A stretch of 64,000 bases of DNA from Cryptomeria japonica (lineage: Eukaryota; Streptophyta; Pinopsida; Cupressales; Cupressaceae). A program made the translations under genes and the position numbers. Within the stretch, counting starts at the first letter, position 1; each line of letters starts with the position of its first letter. The stretch is from the NCBI RefSeq assembly GCF_030272615.1, contig NC_081414.1:2295501-2359500 (forward strand), in the 5' to 3' direction. Shown here piece by piece: positions 22,890 through 32,708 of this stretch. The notes beneath the pieces were generated by a model that saw only the letters and a program-made list of their open reading frames with translations, made no database searches and was not told where the DNA came from.

Positions 22890-25175
22890 CCTTAGGATCC
22901 CATATGACCTCTAATGACACCATATGACCCCTAATGACACCATATGACCCCTTAGGACACCATATAACCCCTCAAGACACAATATGATCCATTTTAACAT
23001 CATAGTACATGGCATGACCCCTTAGGACACCATATGACCCCTTAGGACAATATGATCTCTTAAGGGGTCATATGGTGTTCTAACACATGTGTGGCCCCTT
23101 AGGAGCCCATATGACTCCTTAGGACGCCATATTGTATATGATTCCTCAAGACACAATAAGGCCCTTTTTAACATCCGAGTATGTATGACATGACCCCTTA
23201 GGACACCATATGACCCCTTAGTACCCCATATGTCCCCAAACAACACCATATGACCCCTCAGGATGCCATATGACCACTTTTAACATCCTAGTACATGATA
23301 TGATCCCTTAGGACACCATATGACCCCTTTGGGCCAAATGATGTTTTAATGGGTCATATGGTGTCCTAAGGGGTCATATAGTGTTCTAACATATTTGTGG
23401 CCCCTTAGGACAACATATGACCCCTTAGGACCATATAATGTCCTAATGAGTCATACGGTGTCCTAAGGGGTCATATGGTGTTCTAACACATTTGTGACCC
23501 CTTGGGACCCCATATGACCCCTTAGGACCATATGATGTCCTAATGGGTCATATTGTGTCCTAAGGGGTCATATGGTGTTCTAACACATGTGTGACCCCTT
23601 AGGACCCCAAATGACCCCTAACAACACCATATGACCCCTTAGGACACCATATGACCTCTAACAACACCATATGACCCCTTAGTATACTAGATGACCATCA
23701 AGACACCATATGATACCATACGACTCCATATGACCCCTCAAGACACCATATGACTCCTTAAGACATCATATGACCCTTAGGAAACCATATGATCTATTTT
23801 AAAATCTTAGTAAATGACATGACCCCTTAGGACACCATATGACCACTTAGGACACCATACGAACCCTTAGGACCACATGATGTCCTAAGGGGTCGTATGG
23901 TGTTCTAACACATGTGTGGCCCCTTAGGACCCCATATGACCCCTAATGACACTGTATGACACCTTGGGACACCATATGGACCCTTCTAACATCCTATTAC
24001 ATGGCATGACCCCTTAGGACACCATATGACCCCTTTAAACATCCCAATACATGACATTATCCCTTAGGACACCATATGACCCCTTAGGACAACATGCTTT
24101 CCTAGGGGATCATATGGTGTTCTAACACATGAGTGGCCCCTTGGGACCCCAAATGACCCCTAACAACACCATATGACCCCTTAGAACACCATATGACCTC
24201 TAACAACACCATATGACCCCTTAGGACACTATATGACCCTTAAGGCACCATATGACCACTTAGGACCTCATATGACCCCTCAGGACACCATATGACCCCT
24301 TAGGACACCATATGACCCCGTAGGACATCATGTGGTCCTAAGGGGTCATCTGGTGTCATATGGGATCATATGGTGTCCTAAGGGGTCATATGGTGTTCTA
24401 ACACATGTGTGGCCCCTTAGGACCCCAAACAAACTCTGACGACACCATATGACCCCTTAGGACACCATATGACCTCTAATGACACCGTATGATGCCTTAG
24501 GACACTATATGACCCTCAGAACACCATATGACCCCTTAGGACCCCATATGATCACTTAGGTGTCCTAAGGGGTCATATGGTGTTCTGAGGGGTCATATGG
24601 TTCCCTAAGGGATCATATGGTGCCCTAAGGGGTCATATGGTGTTCTAACATATTGTGGCCCCTTAAGAGCCCATATGACCCCTAACACCATATGACCCCT
24701 TAGGACCAAATGATATCCTAATGGGTCATATGGTGTTCTAAGGGGTCATATGGTGTTTTGACACATGTGTGGCCCCTTAGGACCTCGTATGACCCCTAAA
24801 AACACCATATGACCCCTTAGGACACCATATGACCCCTTAGGACCATATGATGTCCTAATGGGTCATATGTTGTTCTAAAGGGTCATATGATGTCCTAAAT
24901 GGTCATATGATGTCCTAATGGGTCATACGGTGTCCTAAAGGGTCATATGGTGTTCTAACATATGTGTATCCCTTGAGGACCCCAAATGACCCCTAACGAC
25001 ACCATATGACCCCTTAGGACACCATATGACCTCTAAAGACATCATATGACCCCTTGGGACACTATATGATCTGGGACACTATATGATTCTCATGACACCA
25101 TATGACCCCTCAGGATACCATATGACCCCTTAGGACACTATATGACCCCTTAAAACATCATATGACCCATTTTAA
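22890..25175. repeat. 2.3-kb minisatellite, 20-bp unit in both orientations
   Basis: The unit is close to ACACCATATGACCCCTTAGG. Runs of this unit alternate with runs of its reverse complement (CCTAAGGGGTCATATGGTGT). Longer phrases recur as a higher-order pattern: 'ggtgttctaacacatgtgtg' near 23085, 23575, 23900, 24390 and 24755, and 'ttttaacatcctagtacatg' near 23278 and its variants. The CATATG core is itself palindromic. It has no coding signal. Confidence 0.95.
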
Positions 25176-25640
25176 CATTTCTCTTCTCCTCCTATTATTT
25201 CTCTCCACTGTCTCTTTGTTCTCTTCATCACTACCTCTTCTTCCCAATCTCTCTCTCCATACCTATCTTTCTCCTTGCCTCCTTCTTTACCTCTCTACCT
25301 CTCCATCTTTGTCTAATTACCCACTTGTCTCTCCCCCTCTATCTCTCTCATCTCTATATTTCCACCCTAGGTCTCTCACCTCTCTCTTCCTAGGCTCTAG
25401 ATCTCTCACCTCTACATCTCTCTCCTCTATAATTCTTTCCTCTCTACCTCCTTACCCCTCTTTCTCTCTTATTTTCCTCTCTCTCTCCCTTACCTATCTA
25501 CCTCTTCCCTCTCTAGGTCTCTTAGTCTCTCCCTACCCACCTCTCCCTCTTTTCTTATCTCTCTCTTTCTCTTCATTCTTCCCTCTCTCCTTTTCTCTCT
25601 CCCTTCTTTGTTCATCACCTCTCCCTCCCTTGTACATGAT
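25176..25640. repeat. Polypyrimidine block, second copy
   Basis: This aligns in order with 22445-22875, sharing 'tctttgttctcttcatcact', 'cctccttacccctctttctc' and 'acctatctacctcttccctc'. The two blocks are direct repeats about 2.7 kb apart and bracket the minisatellite. Confidence 0.85.
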
Positions 25641-25739
25641 TTAGATAATAGGTTGTAGAATATAAGGTTTAGGGTATAGGGTACATGATTGATGGTGCAC
25701 AGTTTATGGTACATAGGGTTGAGGGTATCGATTGTATTG

Positions 25740-25836
25740 ATATTTCTTTCTATCTCTCCATCTTCCTCTCTCCCTCTCACACACACATATCTCTCCCCTC
25801 TCTATGTTTCTCTCCCTTTCTTCGTCTCTCCATCTC

Positions 25837-25899
<63 letters not shown>

Positions 25900-26190
25900 C
25901 TCTCCCCTCTCTATGTTTCTCTCCCTTCCTCCCTCTCTCCCTCTCTAATTCTCCATCCTTGTATAGTTACCCACCTCTCTATCCCCCTCTATCTATGTCA
26001 CTACTCTCTCTCTCCCTATCCAGCTATCTCACCTCTCTCCCCCCTATAGCTATCAAATCATCCCCCCTTATCCCTCTCCCTTTATGAACTCCTTCCATGT
26101 AGGGAGAGAGAACAAAAAGAAAGAGAGGGCTACATTGAGGGAGAGGTATACATGGAATGAGAGACCTAGAGAGGGGAGAGGTACACAAGG
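25740..26190. repeat. Polypyrimidine block with (CT)27, then polypurine
   Basis: A perfect CT run spans about 25842-25895 (27 units). Two copies of 'atctctcccctctctatgtt' flank it. From about 26100 the strand flips to purine-rich text (gggagaggt, gagagaccta) up to the truncated Copia-2 start. Confidence 0.9.
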
Positions 26191-26232
26191 AAGAGTTTTA
26201 GAAGACCAAGATATGCTGCTACAAGGAGGCCA

Positions 26233-26640
26233 ATGTGGAACTATTCCTTCAAAAATAACTGGTATGCTCATCAATTTCATGGTTATTGCTATAAATGTAA
26301 TGCATATGGACATAGAATCTCAAACTGTAGAATTATGCTTAAGCCTACTCCAAATTATGAAAATAAGAATCCCTTTGTTGTCATAAGAGATGTTAATGTT
26401 ATATGCTATCACTGTAATGAATTTGGCCATAAGAGTTATGAGTGCAGGAGAAAAACATTTCAATCCACTAGTAGCCCCTCTACTTCATCATTCAACAAGA
26501 ATGTAATATGCTACTATGTCAAAATTATGGTCACATAGAAAAGCATTACAAACTAAGAACCACTGAACATAGGAAGAAATCAACCATGGAACCAAAAACC
26601 AATTCTGATAAGAACATTGCAGTAGATTTGAAGAATGAAA
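26233..26640 (+). pseudogene. Copia-2 gag, three zinc knuckles
   Basis: This is the C-terminal part of gag, the nucleic-acid-binding region. Two intact CCHC knuckles are read (CYKCNAYGHRISNC and CYHCNEFGHKSYEC), 27 residues apart. A third begins at about 26508 as CYY. One missing base then throws it out of frame, and its last Cys codon reads Tyr. Many copia gags have one knuckle, so a tandem set is less common. Confidence 0.75.
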
Positions 26641-26650
26641 CCAAGAAAGT

Positions 26651-27109
26651 GTGGTAGAGAAGAAAAAGGAGAAATATGAATCAAGTCTAATTGTCCAAAC
26701 AACATTGAATTTAGAGAGAAAGAACCTTTGGGTTGTTAATAGTGGGTGCTCCAACCACATGACTGGAGACAAGAAAAAATTTATAAATTTTGAGGATTGG
26801 AATGGAGGTTCAGTCAAATTTGGTGACAATTCTTCAATCAAGATAAAAGGAAAAGGAACATTAAGCATTGATGGTAAGTTGAAAGAGCACAACGTGTACT
26901 ATGTTGAAGGATTAAAACACAACCTACTTAGTGTAAGTCAGATGTGTGACAAAAGCTACAAGTTTACATTTGACTCCAAGAGACGTGAAATCGAAAAAGA
27001 AAGCAATGGTAAACTAATTGCAAAAGGTAAGAGAACTAATGGTAATGTGTACAACTTGAAGGAATGCTATGAGTTACACTGCATGATGGGGAAAGTGGAT
27101 GAGAGCTAG
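26651..27109 (+). pseudogene. Copia-2 protease and gag pre-integrase
   Basis: The retropepsin loop reads VVNSGCSNHMTGDKKKF. The catalytic Asp of the usual DSG is Asn here, which should abolish cleavage. Next come GKGTLSIDGK, YYVEGLKHNLLSVSQMCD and the start of the pre-integrase domain. The frame stops at 27107-27109 (TAG), where the family has Trp in 'ESWLWH'. The zinc-binding HHCC text continues in the same frame past that stop. Confidence 0.8.
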
Positions 27110-27289
27110 TTATGGTGTAGAAGATTAGTCCATATAAATTTTGACAATCTAGTTAAAGTGAGCTCAAGGGGATATGTGAGACATATACCTAAGATTACTA
27201 AACCAACAAACACTATTTGGGATGAATGTCAAAAGGGCAAGCAAACTAAAGTAAGTTTCAAGACAAAGGAATATTAAACCACAAGGCCC

Positions 27290-27907
27290 TTGGAGTTAGT
27301 ACATATAGATTTATGTAGACCTATTAGGATGAGAGCTCTAAATGGTGAAAAGTATTTCATGCTACTCAAAGATGACTATTCAAGGATGACATGGGTTACC
27401 ATCCTACAGGATAAGTCACAAGCATTTCAAAGGTTCAAGATTTCCAGAAAAATGGTTGAGAAAGAAATTGGATATAAGCTGAAATATTTCAGATCAGATC
27501 GAGGAGGTGAGTTTACATCCAATAAATTTGAATATTACTGTGAGCTACATGGAATTAAGAGACAATACTCTATTGCTAGAACACCACAACAAAATGGGGT
27601 TGTGGAAAGAAAGAATAGGATAGTCAAAGAAATGGCAAGAACAATGTTGAATGAGTCAAATCTACCTGATGTATATTGGAAGGAGACGGTCCACACAATT
27701 GTCTACACACTTAACAGGGTACAACTGAGAGTGAACAACAAACTGACACCATATGAACTATGGTATGACAAGAAACCCTCTTTCAAATTCTTCAAAGTTT
27801 TTAGAAGTAAATGTTTTATCAGAAGAGATGAGGATGGATTAGGAAGCTTTGATGCAAGGTGTGATGAAGGCATATTTTTAGGCTACTCAACTCACAACAA
27901 GGCATAG
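27290..27907 (+). pseudogene. Copia-2 integrase core
   Basis: The DDE integrase core is present with all three acidic positions. The first Asp is in VHIDLCRP, the second in RSDRGGEFTS and the Glu in NGVVERKNR. The family text TMLNESNLPDVYWKE and IFLGYS follows. It would insert element cDNA into the host chromosome. The frame is closed upstream by stops near 27276 and ends at 27907, so it is a fragment. Confidence 0.85.
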
Positions 27908-28352
27908 AAATGTTTCAACAAACGCCTTAAGAAAGTTGTTGAAAGTATAAATATAAGAGTTGATGAAGAATTGTATAAGGGAAATCAAATGCGGTAAATC
28001 AGATTGAGGAGCCATGTGATGAAGATGAAGAGCAATCTAAAAGTGAAGAACAAGTTACTAAGAAGCCCCCAAACAGATATGTGCAAAAAACCATATTGAA
28101 GATCAGATCATAGGCAACAAGAATGAAGGTGTACAAACGAGGAGAAGAAATGCAAGGAACAATGAACAAGTCAATTTTTGTCTCATGACTGAAATGGAAC
28201 CAAGGAACTTCAATAAAGCCAACAAGAGTGTGAAATGGGTGAAGGCAATGGAGGAAGAATTGTAACAGATTGAAAAGAACAAAACTTGAGATTTAGTACC
28301 AAGGCCAGTTGTTAAGAATATCATAGGCACACAGTAGGTCTACAAGAATAAA

Positions 28353-29060
28353 GTGAATGAAGATGACAAGGTGATAAGGAACAAGGCCAGGCTTGTATGC
28401 AAAGGATACTCACAAGTAGAGGGCATAGATTTTGAAGAGACATTTGCCCCTATTGCTAGAATTGAGGCTATTAGAATGGTTTTGGCATTTTCAGCATACA
28501 AAGGTTATAAAGTATATCAAACAGATGTAAAATCTACATTCCTAAATGGCAATCTTGAAGAAGATGTATACATTGAGCAGCTCAAAGGATTTCAATTGCA
28601 TGAGAATGAAGACTTTGTATGTAGACTAAGGAAGGCATTGTATGGTTTGAAGCAAGAACCTAGAGCATGGTACTCTAGGCTGGACAAATATCTACATCAA
28701 CAAGGCTTCAAAAAGAGATGTGTTGATAGCAACTTATATATTAAAACATATGGTAATCTCATGATCATAGTTTTTGTGTATGTTGATGACATTTTCTTTG
28801 CGGGAAATAAGGATGTCTTGTGTAAAATATTTGCTGATAAAATGCAATCAGAGTTTGAAATGTCATTATTAGGAGAGTTGTCTTACTTCCTTGGACTACA
28901 AATATCACAGCTGAATACAAGTATATTTATCTCCCAAACTAAGTATGCAAAAGACATGTCGAAGAAGTTCCAAATGGAAGATTGCAAGTCGGTTAGTACA
29001 CCCATGGTGATTGGATGCAAATTAAGAAAAAATGATGAGTCACCTAATGTAGATCAATGA
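28353..29060 (+). pseudogene. Copia-2 reverse transcriptase
   Basis: A nearly complete copia RT domain: [60 protein letters not shown] and the catalytic VYVDDIFF. After the palm come [17 protein letters not shown] and the STPM motif. The upstream fingers (28200-28352) are readable but broken by stops. A frameshift at about 29058 separates it from the RNase H part. Confidence 0.85.
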
Positions 29061-29452
29061 TTGGAAGCTTGTTGTACCTAACTACCTCTAGGCCTAACAT
29101 AGTACAAGCAGTGTGTATGGTGGCTAGATTTCAAGCTGCCCCAAAGCAATATCATGTGAATGTTGTGAGAAGAATCTTCAGGTATCTACAAGGTACATTT
29201 GATTATGGTTTGTGGTATCCAAAGAATGATGAATTCACTTTGCAAGACTACACAGATGCAGATTGGGCAGGTTGTGTGGATGATAGGAAGAGCACTAGTG
29301 GTGGATCTTTCTTCCTTGGTGATAGATTGGTCTCATGGCACAACAAGAAACAAGAATCCATTTCTTTATCTATTGTTGAGGCTGAATACATAGTTGCAAC
29401 TATATATTGTTCACAAGTTATTTGGATTAAACAGACACTCAAGGACATCTAG
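29057..29452 (+). pseudogene. Copia-2 RNase H
   Basis: It starts [20 protein letters not shown] and contains DADWAGCVDDRKSTSGG with the first acidic residues, FFLGDRLVSWHNKKQESISL and VEAEYIVAT. A TAG at 29450-29452 interrupts it. The C-terminal text (SAINISKNPAMHSRTKHIAI, then VANIFTKPLP) continues past the stop to about 29706 with one more shift in an A run. Confidence 0.8.
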
Positions 29453-29933
29453 GTAGAGTATGCTTATCCAATCTCCATAAAATGTAACAATTCAAGTGCA
29501 ATCAACATCTCCAAGAATCCTGCCATGCACTCAAGAACCAAACATATAGCAATTAAGTGCCATTTCTTGAGAGAGAAGATAGTTGGAAAAAAAAGTTAAG
29601 GTTGAATATGTGAGTACTAGTGAGCAAGTGGCTAATATTTTCACAAAACCCCTGCCTAAGGACACTTTTGAGTATTTGAGACTAAATTTGGGAGTTGTCC
29701 CTCCTTGATTTTGGTTCTTAGGGGGAGGTAATCATTTCTAAACAGGATTAGCAAAGTGCTAAAAGATGTTGCAGATGCATAGGCACATCAGAGGTGTATG
29801 CAATCATATGTACAGGTTGTCATAGGGGGAGTGTGTCCAGCTGAGAAAAGGCACGAGTTTAATAGTCCCTTTGCCATTGTTGTGAAAGGGGGAGTAGAGG
29901 CACGAGGTTGACATCAATGCCATAGGGGTGGAT

Positions 29934-31864
29934 TGTTGGCATCGTTTTCTCATTGATGTCAACATGTATAGATGAGTTGCAGAGCCAATTTGGTTATGTT
30001 TGCAAGGCGAGATGAGTTGCAGAAGTGTTTGTTCAGATTCGACATCAGTGCATGAGAGCTTTGTTCATGTCGACTACACAATGACTGTGTGCTTGAGTTT
30101 ATCATTCAAGCATCAGAAATGGTTGTGGAAAACCCAATGTGTCTTGCACCTTAGTAATAAGGCATTTCAATGTAAGTCTACCTTTCAGTAAGATCTTTTC
30201 CGATCTTGGTTGATCCACAGTCTCTATGATATTCTTGTCTTGTTGAAGAATTTCGGTGTGAGATCTTCCATGTCTCTGCGACACCCTTATTGTTTGTTGT
30301 GACTTTGCCCTTCAACAGGACTTCTTTAAGGCTAAGAAGCCACCCAAAGTCATATCGACATCCCTATTTCGAAGAGACTTCAGATTTATCTTGTTGACTT
30401 GCAATTCGAACCCTTGCTTTATCAACTTAGGAAATGTAGCCACTAGTTTTGTAGTGATCAAGTTTCATTCCACCGAATCTTTAATCTCCGATAGTGGACC
30501 CCAGCCTTTTTGTTCAGTGAGACTTTTCCTTTTGACTTTTCTCCTTGTCGACCTTTGGTGCAATACTAACATAATCTCTTTTTGTTATGATGAATAAGAT
30601 GTCTTGTCGTTAATGTATCTTTTTTGGTATGACTTTGTGTTTCGGTAAAACACTTTTTGGTTCTTGGCGGCCTTTGATGCTATATTGAAATGATCTTTTT
30701 TGTTGTGATGTGCAACATGTCTGGTCGATAATATTTCTCTTTCGGTGTGACTTGGCCTTTCGAAAGAACTCAATTTGCTTCTTGTTGGCACTTTGGAACT
30801 ATAGCGACATGGTTCTATTCACTGTGATGGATGCGAAGTCTTGGTGAAATACCACCAATAGTAAGGGTTGATCAAATGACGCCCCACCATCTCACGGTCA
30901 GGAAAAGTGGAGAAGGAAGACTCTTTGCGGGTCATAACCACAATGAAGAGTTGTTATCTCGCTAGCCCGTAGGAAGAAAATTTGATGTAAGATGATCTCG
31001 TGGGATAATAAACTAGAAGAAGGTGCACAATCCCACCATCCCACAGGTATATTCTTGTGATGCAGAGAAGGCGATGAGAAGTTCATCCAATATTGACTCA
31101 GAAGTGGCTCCACATGGATGGTAGACCCAAGTGAGGAAAGCTTCTACCCAACAACATAAAAGGAGATGTTGAGAACGTGGTAGGTATGAGACGAATCAAT
31201 TTCCATCTGGATGAAATGAAAGGTTTTGCAGTCAAATTAGAATTGATCGTTGGTAGAGATGAAAGAAGGATGCATTTAAGGGAGAACAAGTTGCAGACTG
31301 TAGAGTTGCTCAAAAAGATTTGAATATCTTCTATCAATAAGATATCACAACCATGGGAATATCAGAAAATCTTCAATCGACAAGACATCAAGATACATGA
31401 CAAGTGAAGATTACTAAATCTAGTAATTGGATCTCAGAGTTCAATCTAAAAATAGAAGAAGATGCAAATAATGATGGTGGCCAAGTAGGCTATATGACAG
31501 ATTTCTTGGAAGCTCGAGAAGATTACTTTTGAATGTCCTTTTAGAGGGAATGTTTGTGATGTATGGAGATGGTCAAAAGAAGTAATTAAGAAGACATGTA
31601 GAGGTGTAGACAGTAGAGAGCAGTGTGAAAAGTGAAAAAGAGCATAAACTAGCTCGACTAGATCAGAGTGCACAAGCAAGCAACAGAAAAAGTTAGTTAC
31701 ATGGAGTATGATAGAGTGAGAGCATTGTATCAGGCAAAAATTGATAGCAAAGATCAGTGAGCAGAGGATAAAGTCTGTGAAACGTTGCATATTTATCTCT
31801 ACCTTTATCCACCAATAAAAGATTGTGATCCCCCTTCTACTAGTGCAACTCTCAATACTTAACA
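29934..31864 (+). repeat. Copia-2 3' LTR (about 1.9 kb)
   Basis: It opens TGTTGGCATCGTTTTCTCAT next to a G-rich tract at 29923-29933 and is taken to close at CTTAACA (31858-31864), shortly after a polyadenylation-like AATAAAAG. TGTTGG and TTAACA form the short terminal inversion typical of LTRs. The closing point is inferred, because there is no 5' LTR to compare. A degenerate repeat of about 118 bp lies at 30280-30850. Confidence 0.5.
30280..30850. repeat. Degenerate repeat of about 118 bp within the LTR
   Basis: Successive segments share the order 'tgtgactt..cctttcg', a 'cttcttg' or 'ttcttgg' box, 'ggc..ctttgg.gc.atat', 'gttgtgatg.' and 'tgtc.ggtcgataat'. At least three diverged copies are seen between about 30530 and 30850. 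Earlier copies are weaker. Confidence 0.55.
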
Positions 31865-32156
31865 ACTTTCTTTTTATTGAAAAAATGGAAGAATAATTAC
31901 AAGATGACAGTCTCATTTTTATTTTTTTAATGATATTGAGGGTTAACTCTCTTTTAATTGTTTTTGTCCAATTAGATTTGATTCCACCTAGTATCTCATT
32001 TCTACCATCCATTTTTTTAATAATATTTTATTGACACTTTTTAATTACTAAAATGTGAAAAACTTATTGACATATTAACTTATTTTTTTTATGAATATGT
32101 GCGTCAATATCTATTAGATTAAAAATAGGTTACCCATCCACAAAATAATATAGGGA

Positions 32157-32162
32157 CACGTG
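32157..32162. promoter_or_regulatory. G-box CACGTG
   Basis: CACGTG in the context GACACGTGGTC. G-boxes bind plant bZIP and bHLH factors. A second lies at 32477-32482. With a dead gene downstream, any function is uncertain. Confidence 0.35.
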
Positions 32163-32499
32163 GTCACCCCTCCAAGTCACATGGACAGTGCCCAAAAAAT
32201 AGAACCAAAGTCGCATAGGTAGGACCCTGAAAAACAAAGAAACAACAAAACAAAATAACAGTCATGAAAGCTAAACCCGAGTAAAATAAAATCATATTCA
32301 ATTATGCAGCAAGAGCAATCCTAGAAGACGGTGGAGGAGAAAGCCACTTCAAAGATTCTGGTCACCTACCACCACCACCAGTAGACGGCCCTACACCACC
32401 CGAAGACCAGACCCTCTTATTTGAATGCGATAATTTTAAAAAAAAAAAAAAGACTTATTAACGTATAAGTTATTTGCACGTGAGAGAAAAAAAAAGGAA

Positions 32500-32566
32500 A
32501 GAAGATACAATATGAATTTCTTCCACAGAAGATACAATATGAATTTCTTCCACAGAAGATACAATA
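32500..32566. repeat. 27-bp tandem repeat, 2.5 copies
   Basis: Units 32500-32526 and 32527-32553 are identical (AGAAGATACAATATGAATTT plus cttccac). A 13-base third copy follows. The lack of differences suggests recent slippage. Confidence 0.9.
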
Positions 32567-32708
32567 ATGTAGCGGAAGGGACAAAATTTATAGATGGCGC
32601 AGGGAAAATTTCAAGTGCGCTTGACGGTCAAGCCTTGGCTACAAGACACATCCATGCGGATTAAATACTAAATCGGACACCAGTCTTCCTTCACATTGCT
32701 CTTCACGA

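Larger units (their letters stand above)
26195..31864 (+). mobile_element. Copia-2: 5'-truncated Ty1/copia retrotransposon
   Basis: Gag zinc knuckles, protease, integrase, RT and RNase H follow in copia order, then a 3' LTR beginning TGTTGGCATCG at 29934. The 5' LTR, primer site and gag N-terminus are missing. Coding text starts abruptly next to purine-rich repeat at about 26195. The reading frame is broken by several stops and frameshifts, so the copy is inactive. The LTR opening is the same type as in Copia-1 and Copia-3, so the three are cousins. Confidence 0.85.
31865..32708. other. Upstream region of the ABCC pseudogene
   Basis: AT-rich sequence between the Copia-2 LTR and the ABCC start. 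It holds two CACGTG G-boxes (32157-32162 and 32477-32482) and a 27-bp tandem repeat (32500-32566). No clear TATA box was seen close to the ATG. The short distance suggests that part of the original promoter, or an upstream exon, was replaced. Confidence 0.45.

Noticed and set aside
22890-25175. CRISPR-like array
   Set aside because: Units are contiguous without unique spacers, occur in both orientations, and the context is a plant repeat.
25640-25700. Telomere-like TTTAGGGT string
   Set aside because: Only one copy, surrounded by unrelated 'ataggg' variants. It is not a telomere array.
21576-26087. Several Leu/Ser/Pro-rich open frames over the polypyrimidine blocks
   Set aside because: C/T-only sequence cannot contain stop codons on that strand, so the frames are open by composition. 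No motif is present.
31446-32012. 188-codon minus-strand ORF
   Set aside because: It overlaps the Copia-2 LTR end and upstream DNA, has a low-complexity hydrophobic composition and shows no family motif.
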